Shown one piece after another: positions 33,135-40,088 of a DNA stretch of 55,527 bases (position 1 is the first letter of the stretch; every line of letters starts with the position of its first letter). This stretch comes from a virus. The notes beneath the pieces were generated by a model, which saw only the letters and a program-made list of their open reading frames with translations, searched no databases and was not told the DNA's origin. The translations under genes were made by a program, and so were the position numbers. The stretch lies in the IMG/VR virus record IMGVR_UViG_3300032163_000018, positions 1 to 55,527 of that record. One strand, written 5' to 3'.

Positions 33135-33632
33135 ATGTACGTATTGAATAATTTTCCGTATATCAAACAATCCGCCAACAGTTCTTGTTGCGGCGCATAT
33201 TCTATCTGGATGGTAGATCAGTATCTAAGATTTAAGCTAAAAACTCCTAAGAAGTTTGATGAGATGCTGGATAGATATATTGGCATCACACCTCAGCAGC
33301 TAATAAAGAAATGTAAAGTTTCTAAGAAATGGGGTACTGAAACTAAGGATCTTGTTAGGGTTCTAAAAGAACTTGGCTATACTATTAATAAATTAACTAA
33401 AAACAGAAGATATGATATAAAAGATATAAAGAAGTCCGTAGATAATGGATTTCCAGTAATAGTAGTAGTACATACCGAAGCCACTTGTTCTCACTGGTGT
33501 GTTATAAAAGGTTATACGGATAATGCTTTTATATTCGCCGATAGCTATTATGGTGATGGAGCTATAAGGTATTTTGATGAGTTAAACTATAGAATGGATG
33601 AAATTTATAGTATAACAGTAGGAGAGTTATGA
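33135..33632 (+). CDS. C39-like papain-fold cysteine peptidase
   Basis: 165 residues. SCCGAYSIWM provides the catalytic Cys near the N-terminus (residue 18 or 19). About 100 residues later SHWCVIKGYTDNAFIFADS gives the His and the following Asp of the C39 family. These enzymes cleave after double glycine or act on other peptides. No membrane segment, so cytoplasmic. Target in the host is unknown. Confidence 0.65.
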   Translation: MYVLNNFPYIKQSANSSCCGAYSIWMVDQYLRFKLKTPKKFDEMLDRYIGITPQQLIKKCKVSKKWGTETKDLVRVLKELGYTINKLTKNRRYDIKDIKKSVDNGFPVIVVVHTEATCSHWCVIKGYTDNAFIFADSYYGDGAIRYFDELNYRMDEIYSITVGEL

Positions 33633-33856
33633 ATAAAATACAAAAACTTAAAGACGGTAGGGAATTTTTAACTAAGAACGGTACTTTTATTCCAGAGGAA
33701 GGCGAAGGTTTCTACTATATTTTTCTCACATCCGGCTATGTGAAAGTTTTACCTGCAACAGCTATCTTTGATTACGAAGATTCTTTCAACAACTTTAAAA
33801 CCAAAGAAGATGCAGAGAAAGCGGCAGTAATTATAAGGGCGGCTTTGGGTGAATAA
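33629..33856 (+). CDS. Small hypothetical protein (75 aa)
   Basis: ATGA overlap with the peptidase gene, hence coupled to it. FYYIFLTSGYVKVLPA strands then a helix with EDAEKAAVIIRAALGE. An inhibitor or partner of the peptidase is possible but not shown. Confidence 0.5.
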   Translation: MNKIQKLKDGREFLTKNGTFIPEEGEGFYYIFLTSGYVKVLPATAIFDYEDSFNNFKTKEDAEKAAVIIRAALGE

Positions 33857-33918
33857 AATAAATAATAATAAATTAGATTGCGAACCTATAACTTTGTTTA
33901 TTCTATTTTGGAGGAACC

Positions 33919-34203
33919 GTGTCAAGATTCGAGTATATCCAGTATGACCAAAAGTCTTATGAAACTCACAAAAAGATTCTGGAATCTGTTAAAGAATTAG
34001 AGAATTTAATAGAAACTTTAATTCCAGAACATAAAAGAGGAACGTTTGATGGTTTTATTTTGGAAAACACGAATAAATCAAAAGATTACGCTCTAGCCAG
34101 ACTAGAAGAGGTTTTCGTGCACGTTGGTAAGGCTATTAAATACGATCAAACCATTATCAGGAATGTTCCGGTAACTAAATTAGAGAAAAGGGAGAAAGAA
34201 TGA
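33919..34203 (+). CDS. Acb2/Tad1-hairpin-like phage protein
   Basis: GTG start behind GGAGG. 94 residues, two helices. MSRFEYIQYD at the N-terminus, then ALARLEEVFVHVGKAIKYDQ, match the pattern of a phage family (MxxFxYxxYD ... LxxLEExxMWxGKAIRDDQ) related to the Acb2/Tad1 cyclic-nucleotide sponge hairpin. If right, it may bind CBASS or Thoeris signalling nucleotides. The motif MW is changed to VH, so ligand binding is not assured. Confidence 0.5.
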   Translation: MSRFEYIQYDQKSYETHKKILESVKELENLIETLIPEHKRGTFDGFILENTNKSKDYALARLEEVFVHVGKAIKYDQTIIRNVPVTKLEKREKE

Positions 34204-34385
34204 AAATAAAAATAGAATTAACAGAAGCAGACTTAAAAAAACTAGTTATGAATCATATAGACGCTACCCTTGGAGGAGTTTCTGTTAGAGAAATTGACGT
34301 AGAAATAATGGTAAAAACTAATCAAAACTATAAGGATGAGTGGGAAAAGGGTGCTTTTAAGGCTATAGTAGAGAAGATAGTATGA
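34200..34385 (+). CDS. Small hypothetical protein (61 aa)
   Basis: Beta-alpha pattern, MKIKIELTEADLKKLVMNHI. ATGA coupling with both neighbours. Function unknown. Confidence 0.5.
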   Translation: MKIKIELTEADLKKLVMNHIDATLGGVSVREIDVEIMVKTNQNYKDEWEKGAFKAIVEKIV

Positions 34386-34633
34386 TGAATAAACTTAAAT
34401 ACTTATATTACAAATTGTATAGAAATTATACAGGACTTCCCCATAGAAAGCATTGTTTAGAAGCTAGAGAAACTTTTTTAAAACAATGGAAGGAATGTGA
34501 AGCACTTATAAACGGTAGAGTTCCTGGGATATTATTTAGTTATGGTCACGGAAAGAGTTTAATGGAAATAGCTAAAACGGAGAATGTGACTAGCGAAAGA
34601 ATCAGACAAATAATTAGGAAGTATACGAGATAA
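34382..34633 (+). CDS. Sigma-region-4-like HTH protein (83 aa)
   Basis: The C-terminus SLMEIAKTENVTSERIRQI follows the helix-turn-helix pattern of sigma70 region 4 (usual form SLxEIGxxLGVTRERVRQI), which contacts the -35 element. The N-terminal half is basic. It may bind -35 DNA or RNA polymerase and alter promoter choice. Confidence 0.55.
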   Translation: MMNKLKYLYYKLYRNYTGLPHRKHCLEARETFLKQWKECEALINGRVPGILFSYGHGKSLMEIAKTENVTSERIRQIIRKYTR

Positions 34634-34638
34634 TATGG

Positions 34639-34644
34639 TATAAT
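34639..34644 (+). promoter_or_regulatory. Extended -10 promoter abutting a start codon
   Basis: TATGGTATAAT ends 6 bp before ATG 34651, which places the expected transcription start at the ATG itself. No -35 of note. Confidence 0.5.
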
Positions 34645-34650
34645 GATTTT

Positions 34651-34752
34651 ATGAGAAATATTGTAATGGTTATATTATCAAGAATAGCATTAACTTTAAT
34701 AGTAGCTTATTTATTAAGTCTACTACTCAGAAATGCTATTTTAATTAAATAA
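34651..34752 (+). CDS. 33-residue membrane peptide, probable leaderless gene
   Basis: MRNIVMVILSRIALTLIVAY followed by LLSLLLRNAILIK: a single hydrophobic helix with basic ends. No ribosome binding site; the -10 box position predicts a leaderless message. Function unknown. Confidence 0.5.
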   Translation: MRNIVMVILSRIALTLIVAYLLSLLLRNAILIK

Positions 34753-34765
34753 ATGAGTTTAGAAA

Positions 34766-35026
34766 ATGAACTACGTAACATCAGCTACTTACCCGCCTAA
34801 ATGCTGGTATAAATACTATTTTTATTTTCAAAAATATAGACTCTATGGTATGTATAATAGTAGTAGCGGATGCTTTGATATGCTTGAACATAGTTCTGAA
34901 TGGACATTAACGCCTCAACATATTTATGAAGAAATGTATAAGATCAAGATTCATAGGGTTATATGTATACATAGTGAAGATAAGCCCGAAGACGATACAT
35001 GGGAGCGTGCATGGTGGAATTTTTAG
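34766..35026 (+). CDS. Small hypothetical protein (86 aa)
   Basis: Tyr/Trp-rich (PKCWYKYYFYFQKYRLYGMY). The end overlaps the next gene start. Function unknown. Confidence 0.5.
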   Translation: MNYVTSATYPPKCWYKYYFYFQKYRLYGMYNSSSGCFDMLEHSSEWTLTPQHIYEEMYKIKIHRVICIHSEDKPEDDTWERAWWNF

Positions 35027-35328
35027 AAAATCTTTTTAAACTTTTTCTTCTGTTTGCAATACCGTCTATTTTAATATTAACGGTAGGGTTTGTTATTTTA
35101 TGGTCAGATAAGATAGGAAAGAAGAAAAAGAATAAAAAGAAGAAAGATCATGTCCGCTTAGCGCCAGGAACTTATAGTATAAGTTCCACCGCAAAACCCA
35201 CGCTTTTACCTACAGATACTCAAATTATTAAAATCAACGAAGGATTAGAAGATATTAAAAATGGTAATTATGCTTATAAGGTTATAACTACGCCGAAGAA
35301 AAATAAAAAACCAAGGAAAAAGAAATGA
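35011..35328 (+). CDS. Membrane protein with basic tail (105 aa)
   Basis: Start taken at ATG 35011 behind GGAG; ATG 34999 would add four residues. One hydrophobic helix (LFLLFAIPSILILTVGFVIL) then a lysine-rich cytoplasmic tail. ATGA overlap with the KTSC-oxygenase gene. Confidence 0.5.
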   Translation: MVEFLENLFKLFLLFAIPSILILTVGFVILWSDKIGKKKKNKKKKDHVRLAPGTYSISSTAKPTLLPTDTQIIKINEGLEDIKNGNYAYKVITTPKKNKKPRKKK

Positions 35329-36419
35329 AAATTCAAGTACAAAAGGTTAAATCAAGTAATATTGAATCTGTAGGTTATAATTCAATTACTAAGGATCTTT
35401 TGGTAGTTTTTAAGGGAAATAATGAATATCTATATAATAATGTTCCTCAAGAGCATTATGAAAAAATGATAGATTCTACGATTTCTCCGGGTTCATATTT
35501 AGCTAAAAGTATTAAGGGTCATTTTGAATATTCTAAAGTAAAAGATGTGGCTACTACGGAACCATTGCTCAAAAATGACGGAACCGCTGCCCAAAAACAA
35601 TCAATTAAAACAATGAGTCTTAAGGGTTTGGAATTTAAAGCAAAAGAACTGGTTGAGAATCTTAAAGAAAGTGGTTTTGTATTGATTACGGGTCATGATC
35701 TAACCAAAGAAGATATAGACTTATTTTATTCCGAATGGGAAAATTTCTTTAATTCTGATGAAAAGAATTTTTATCTATACAACGAAGATCAATCTGGATA
35801 TTTCCCTATGGAATCTGAAAAAGCTAAGTATAGCGACATTCCTGACTTAAAAGAATTTTATCAATATTACGAAGGTTTAAGCATAGATCCAATAATGGGA
35901 CTGACCAAGCATATTAGACAGGATTTGAACCAATTAGGTCATTTTCTTCTTCTTCAAATCTTTAAAGGACTGCCCGAAGAAATTAGAAACTCTACTAGCG
36001 AACCAATCCCAAACATGGTTTTGGATTCTAAGGGTGCTATGTTTAGGATTATTAATTATCCTCCAATGACTAATATTCCAGTTGGAGCGGTTAGATCTGC
36101 TGCTCACGAAGATATAAATCTTATCACTTTACTCCCAATGTCTACGGCGGAAGGGTTACAGATTCTTGGAAATAATGGTGAATGGATTGATGTTGGTGGA
36201 GATCCTCATGCTATTATAGTAAATGTTGGAGATATGCTATCTGCGGCTACTAAGGGCTATTTAAAATCAACAACTCATCGTGTAGTTAATAAGAACATGG
36301 ATAAACCTAGGCTTTCAGCTCCTTTGTTTATTCATCCAAGACCGGAAGTTGTTTTGTCTGAAGGATTAACTGCTGGACAGTATTTAGAAGAAAGACTTAA
36401 GCAGATAAGGGCAAAATGA
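35325..36419 (+). CDS. KTSC domain fused to 2OG-Fe(II) oxygenase (IPNS-like)
   Basis: 364 residues. Residues about 10-72 form a KTSC domain (SVGYNSITKDLLVVF, then KSIKGHF). The rest is an isopenicillin-N-synthase-type 2-oxoglutarate oxygenase: Fe ligands HED (H261, D263) and H318, 2OG-binding RLS (R329, S331). Such enzymes hydroxylate or desaturate small molecules, proteins or nucleobases. KTSC is linked to nucleic-acid handling proteins. A nucleic-acid or nucleotide modification role is inferred, not proved. Confidence 0.75.
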   Translation: MKIQVQKVKSSNIESVGYNSITKDLLVVFKGNNEYLYNNVPQEHYEKMIDSTISPGSYLAKSIKGHFEYSKVKDVATTEPLLKNDGTAAQKQSIKTMSLKGLEFKAKELVENLKESGFVLITGHDLTKEDIDLFYSEWENFFNSDEKNFYLYNEDQSGYFPMESEKAKYSDIPDLKEFYQYYEGLSIDPIMGLTKHIRQDLNQLGHFLLLQIFKGLPEEIRNSTSEPIPNMVLDSKGAMFRIINYPPMTNIPVGAVRSAAHEDINLITLLPMSTAEGLQILGNNGEWIDVGGDPHAIIVNVGDMLSAATKGYLKSTTHRVVNKNMDKPRLSAPLFIHPRPEVVLSEGLTAGQYLEERLKQIRAK

Positions 36420-36670
36420 AAAACCTTATTATAACTTCTGTAATCGGTATACTTATTTTTATAGTAATTGGACTAGCTTCTATCCTTAAGAATATATCTG
36501 AAAGTTATGATTATAACATGTTAGTTTATTGTAGAACTGGCTATTTGGGAGCCATAAGCAAATATTGGGATAAATCTGGAGAGAATCCAGATACTGTTTT
36601 AAAGATAGCTAATAAATTTTGTGTAGATTCTATGCCTTTTATTAAAGAAAGATTGCAAAATCAAAAGTAG
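36416..36670 (+). CDS. Membrane-anchored small protein (84 aa)
   Basis: N-terminal hydrophobic helix (IITSVIGILIFIVIGLASIL) then a soluble domain with two Cys (YCRTGYLG and FCVDS), likely periplasmic with a disulphide. ATGA coupled to the oxygenase. Confidence 0.5.
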   Translation: MKNLIITSVIGILIFIVIGLASILKNISESYDYNMLVYCRTGYLGAISKYWDKSGENPDTVLKIANKFCVDSMPFIKERLQNQK

Positions 36671-36678
36671 GAGGATTT

Positions 36679-36894
36679 ATGGGGCTTGGATTTAACAAAC
36701 ACAAATGCTCTGAATGTGAGTTAGAATTTAATTCTATGTGGAATTCAGTTACGATGGAGTTCTGGGATGGTAGATGTCCATCTTGTAGGTCAACAGATGT
36801 TTTCACTATAAAAGAACCATGTCCTGAGATAGAATCTATAACCATAACTAATGGTAAGGGTTTTTTGTTTATAAAGGCTAATGATGACACCTGA
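36679..36894 (+). CDS. Zinc-ribbon protein (71 aa)
   Basis: CSEC near residue 10 and CPSC near residue 37 form a zinc ribbon. AGGAGG precedes ATG. Function unknown. Confidence 0.5.
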   Translation: MGLGFNKHKCSECELEFNSMWNSVTMEFWDGRCPSCRSTDVFTIKEPCPEIESITITNGKGFLFIKANDDT

Positions 36895-37117
36895 GATGTT
36901 AGAATATAAAAAAGAAGTCATTAAGGCTATGGAAGAATATCTTAAAGCTAAAGGATATCCAGATAATTTCAGTAATGAACAGATAATGACCGATCTTTCT
37001 AATATTTACAGGCACTTAGAAGATAAGGGTCTTGTAAGGTATGGCTTAAATTATGCTTTCTTTAGACAAATAGCGGAGCAACAGTTTTTTATTAATTTAA
37101 TGAATTCAAGATCTTAA
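36881..37117 (+). CDS. Small helical protein (78 aa)
   Basis: Starts inside the previous gene (14 bp overlap). Helical with MEEYLKAKGYPDN and a C-terminal aromatic segment. Function unknown. Confidence 0.5.
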   Translation: MMTPEMLEYKKEVIKAMEEYLKAKGYPDNFSNEQIMTDLSNIYRHLEDKGLVRYGLNYAFFRQIAEQQFFINLMNSRS

Positions 37118-37142
37118 TTATCTATTGACCGCTAGATCTTGA
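37106..37142. promoter_or_regulatory. Inverted repeat around the promoter of alanine-repeat gene 2
   Basis: TCAAGATCT (37106-37114) and AGATCTTGA (37134-37142), 9-bp perfect arms flanking the -35 box. No T tract follows, so an operator is more likely than a terminator. Confidence 0.5.
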
Positions 37143-37153
37143 TATGGTATACT
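37125..37153 (+). promoter_or_regulatory. Sigma70 promoter of alanine-repeat gene 2
   Basis: TTGACC (37125-37130), 17-bp spacer ending TATGG, TATACT (37148-37153). Ribosome binding site AAAGGAG follows. Same type as the promoter of paralogue 1. Confidence 0.8.
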
Positions 37154-37170
37154 CAATTTAAAGGAGCTTT

Positions 37171-37896
37171 ATGCAAATTAACAAAGAAGTATTAAAAAGT
37201 CTCGACCCGTGTTCAGATCGTTACAAAAACTATCTTGAAAATTATCCTAATTTCGACGGATCATTTGATGAATTTCTTGATCTTGAAAACATTACTCATA
37301 ATGATAAAATTTGGGTTGCTAAAAGAGTATTAAATACAAATCAAATAGTACATTTTGGATTATTATGTGCCCAAAGTGTTTTACATATCTTTGAGGAAAA
37401 ATATCCAGAAGATAAAAGACCAAGAAATTGTATTGAATATTTAATAAAAATTGATGATTTTTCAAAAGTAACAGATGAACAAAGAGAAGAAATTTTAAAG
37501 CATAGAGACGCTGCTGCCGATTCTTATGCTGTTTATGCTGCTGCTAATGCTGCTGTTTATACTGCTGCTAATGCTGCTGTTTATGCTGCTGATACTGCTG
37601 CTAATGCTGCTGTTTATGCTGCTGATGCTGATGCTGCTGCTGTTTATGCTGCTGCTAATGCTGCTGTTTATGCTGCTGATACTGCTGCTAATGCTGCTGT
37701 TTATGCTGCTGATGCTGATGCTGCTGTTTATGCTGCTGCTAATGCTGCTGTTTATGCTGCTGATACTGCTGATACTGCTGCTAATGCTGCTGTTTATACT
37801 GCTGTTTATGCTGCTGATGCTGATGCTGATGCTGCTGCTCGATTAAACCAGCAAAATCTTAATATTCAGTTTTTAAAAATGGCGGCTAGTTTGTAA
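37171..37896 (+). CDS. Alanine-repeat protein 2 (paralogue of 26154)
   Basis: 241 residues. The N-terminal domain (about 1-112) is closely similar to paralogue 1, including long identical DNA runs. The repeat is longer (about 110 residues) with periodic Val-Tyr, Asp, Asn and Thr, and the C-terminus QNLNIQFLKMAASL is the same. Both genes have their own strong promoter. A recent duplication with independent repeat growth is indicated. Confidence 0.65.
   Translation: MQINKEVLKSLDPCSDRYKNYLENYPNFDGSFDEFLDLENITHNDKIWVAKRVLNTNQIVHFGLLCAQSVLHIFEEKYPEDKRPRNCIEYLIKIDDFSKVTDEQREEILKHRDAAADSYAVYAAANAAVYTAANAAVYAADTAANAAVYAADADAAAVYAAANAAVYAADTAANAAVYAADADAAVYAAANAAVYAADTADTAANAAVYTAVYAADADADAAARLNQQNLNIQFLKMAASL
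37510..37842 (+). repeat. GCT-based repeat with 84-bp higher-order unit, gene 2
   Basis: Trinucleotide repeat in which 37642-37725 and the sequence from 37726 share an 84-bp (28-codon) unit, with a 9-bp internal duplication in the second copy. The frame-shifted reading is again Leu/Met only. Confidence 0.75.
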
Positions 37897-37897
37897 T

Positions 37898-38131
37898 ATG
37901 CTTCCATTACAGGCAAATACTGTTATTACTTGTCATAAGTGTGGTATAATAATAGCAGTAATTACGGATAATATACCGATACAGTTTTTTACAAAGGTTG
38001 ATTATTCTAAATTGCATTTTATTGAAAAAGAATGTGGAGAAAAAATTGATTTTGGCTGTAGTAAATGCACAGGGACATGGTATGATGCAATAAGAGGCTT
38101 CCACACTCTTAGTAGAGGATGGGTTGGATGA
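37898..38131 (+). CDS. Small zinc-binding protein (77 aa)
   Basis: TCHKCG near residue 11 and CSKCTG near residue 54 form a Cys4 site. It follows the alanine-repeat gene at once. A TGTGGTATAAT box inside it could start transcription of downstream genes. ATGA overlap with the HD-kinase gene. Confidence 0.5.
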   Translation: MLPLQANTVITCHKCGIIIAVITDNIPIQFFTKVDYSKLHFIEKECGEKIDFGCSKCTGTWYDAIRGFHTLSRGWVG

Positions 38132-39207
38132 AAAACGTACACGATTTAGTTGAATGGTTTCAAAAGAAATATCCTCAATTAGTTGTTGAAATGAAAAATT
38201 CCGATCATCATTATAATTATGGCAGAAATGACCAAAGCTTAAATCCATACCATTTAGAAGGTAGTGTTTTTTGTCACACACTCCTAGTTCTTAAAGTGAT
38301 GGAAATTAGAAATAGAGGTAAAGATTTTAATTCCATGTTAAATCTGTACTTGGCAGCCTTATTACATGACGTTGCAAAACCAGATGTTAGAATGGAAAAA
38401 CATAAGGATAGGAAAGTAAGTTTTTATAATCATGAACCCTTGTCCGCTCTACTATCTGTAGATTTTGTACATGATTTTATACAGGATTTTCCCTTGTTAC
38501 TCGGTTATATCAATCTTAGAAGAATATTTGAATTAATAGCTCTACATACTGAAGTTTTTAAGTTAGATTCAAAAGAAATTAATAAAAGAATGATTAATAA
38601 TCCACAATTAGCTCAAGATTTAGAAGAGTTGTCTTATGCAGACAGGCATGGTAGATTTTTTCATGTGGGAGGAGAAGAAATAAAAATAGAATCTCTCGTA
38701 AGGCAATTCAAAGAAAAATATGATAATCACATAACTCTTATGGTAGGGCTACCAGGATCTGGGAAATCTCATTTGTTAAAAAATAGAGACGATGTTGATA
38801 ATTACGTACTAGGAGAGGTTGTATCTAGAGATGATATGGTTATGTCTCAATTTAACAACGAAAAAACATACGACGAAGCATTTAAACTAGCAGATCATAA
38901 GAAGATAGATAAAGACTTAGACAATAAAATCAGACAATTGGTAAAAGAAAAGAAGAATTTTACTGTTGACATGACTAATTTAAGTAGGAAGTCTAGGAGA
39001 AATAAACTAGGGATAGTCGCCAAACATAACTACATGAAAACAGCTATAGTTGTTTTACCCAATCTAGCTGATTGGGTAGATAGGCTTGAGGAAAGAAAAA
39101 AAGAAGGTAAGACCATATCAGAAGAAGTTATGGAAAGAATGGCATCGTCTTTCTATCCACCACTTTTCGATGAATTTGACGAGATAGAGTATAGGATAGG
39201 CTTATGA
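38128..39207 (+). CDS. HD-Pnk type RNA-end-healing enzyme
   Basis: 359 residues from ATG 38128 (a 9-bp longer start is possible). The N-terminal part is an HD phosphohydrolase domain (H42/H50, HD at 80-81, H102). The C-terminal half is a 5'-hydroxyl polynucleotide kinase: GLPGSGKS (207-214), SRDD (233-236) and VDMTNLSRKSRR. Together they match the domain order of bacterial HD-Pnk proteins, which have phosphatase and kinase activities on nucleic-acid ends. It would prepare broken RNA, for example cleaved tRNA, for sealing. No RNA ligase is in the window. Confidence 0.8.
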   Translation: MKNVHDLVEWFQKKYPQLVVEMKNSDHHYNYGRNDQSLNPYHLEGSVFCHTLLVLKVMEIRNRGKDFNSMLNLYLAALLHDVAKPDVRMEKHKDRKVSFYNHEPLSALLSVDFVHDFIQDFPLLLGYINLRRIFELIALHTEVFKLDSKEINKRMINNPQLAQDLEELSYADRHGRFFHVGGEEIKIESLVRQFKEKYDNHITLMVGLPGSGKSHLLKNRDDVDNYVLGEVVSRDDMVMSQFNNEKTYDEAFKLADHKKIDKDLDNKIRQLVKEKKNFTVDMTNLSRKSRRNKLGIVAKHNYMKTAIVVLPNLADWVDRLEERKKEGKTISEEVMERMASSFYPPLFDEFDEIEYRIGL

Positions 39208-39320
39208 TGGCATTAATATATAGTTTAACTAAAAATTGGAGATTGGCATTGACTTTAGGTCCTATACTTGATATATTGATCATAATTGTTCTTGTTAATT
39301 TTTTAAAAGGACATCAATGA
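39204..39320 (+). CDS. 38-residue membrane peptide
   Basis: ATGA overlaps at both ends. MMALIYSLTKNWRLALTLGP, then a hydrophobic stretch LDILIIIVLVNFL. Probable inner-membrane microprotein. Unknown role. Confidence 0.5.
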   Translation: MMALIYSLTKNWRLALTLGPILDILIIIVLVNFLKGHQ

Positions 39321-39751
39321 GTAAGATAGATGATTTATTCTTAAGGAATAGGAATATTTTAGTTGGAGCTAGGGCTTCTGGTAAAACCAAAGAAGTCTTA
39401 GAACTATCATATTCTAAATTACTGGAAGGACAAGGCGTTCTCTTCGTATCTGGATATGGACTAGACGCATCAAAAAGAGCATTTTTAAGAATGAAAGAGT
39501 TGATTGATAGTAAAATTAGAGGACAGAAGATAAGGAATGTGTTGCTTTTTCTTAAACCTCCAGTTTATAATCATCTTAATTTAACCCTTGATTATGGTGG
39601 AAGTATGAATTTTATAACTTTAGAATTTTATAAAACTCCTCATTATAAATCACATCTATACGATAAACATTTTAAAATATTAGATAATATTGATGCTAAT
39701 ATAGAATTTGATGTTGCAACTATTTCTGGAACACCAGAGGAGATAAAATAA
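39317..39751 (+). CDS. Small P-loop protein (144 aa)
   Basis: NILVGARASGKTKEVLELSY has a Walker A like GARxSGKT, with no obvious Walker B. Helicase/terminase-like beginning. Resembles 24237 in size and motif place. ATG overlap with previous and next. Confidence 0.5.
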   Translation: MSKIDDLFLRNRNILVGARASGKTKEVLELSYSKLLEGQGVLFVSGYGLDASKRAFLRMKELIDSKIRGQKIRNVLLFLKPPVYNHLNLTLDYGGSMNFITLEFYKTPHYKSHLYDKHFKILDNIDANIEFDVATISGTPEEIK

Positions 39752-39942
39752 TGTGTACCGTGTGTGTTGAGATAATGAAAGATAGAATGACTTTAAAAGA
39801 AGCTAGAAGAGCTTTATTTGAACTTATTGGAACCGAGGAAGATCTTGATAAGTTTTCTCATTATTCGGAGATGTATGAGGCTGTGATAGATGATCTTAAG
39901 AAACAGAATCAAACCGAAGGCTCTGACAAGGTTGTAGTTTAA
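39751..39942 (+). CDS. Small CxxC protein (63 aa)
   Basis: MCTVCVEIMKDRMTLKEARR: an N-terminal CxxC and helices, a common small phage layout. Stop overlaps next ATG (TAATG). Function unknown. Confidence 0.5.
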   Translation: MCTVCVEIMKDRMTLKEARRALFELIGTEEDLDKFSHYSEMYEAVIDDLKKQNQTEGSDKVVV

Positions 39943-40088
39943 TGCGTATATTATTTCTATTAACAGGATTCATATTACTTACTGAAGGTTACTTGCTATC
40001 TATAATTCATGAGCCATTTTTATCCATGGCAAGCTACCTTCTTGGCGGATGTCTCTTCGTTACAACCATATTAGGAAAATTTGCATGA
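39942..40088 (+). CDS. 48-residue membrane protein
   Basis: Two short hydrophobic segments (RILFLLTGFILLT; SYLLGGCLFVTTIL). ATGA overlap with the phosphatase gene. Function unknown. Confidence 0.5.
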   Translation: MRILFLLTGFILLTEGYLLSIIHEPFLSMASYLLGGCLFVTTILGKFA

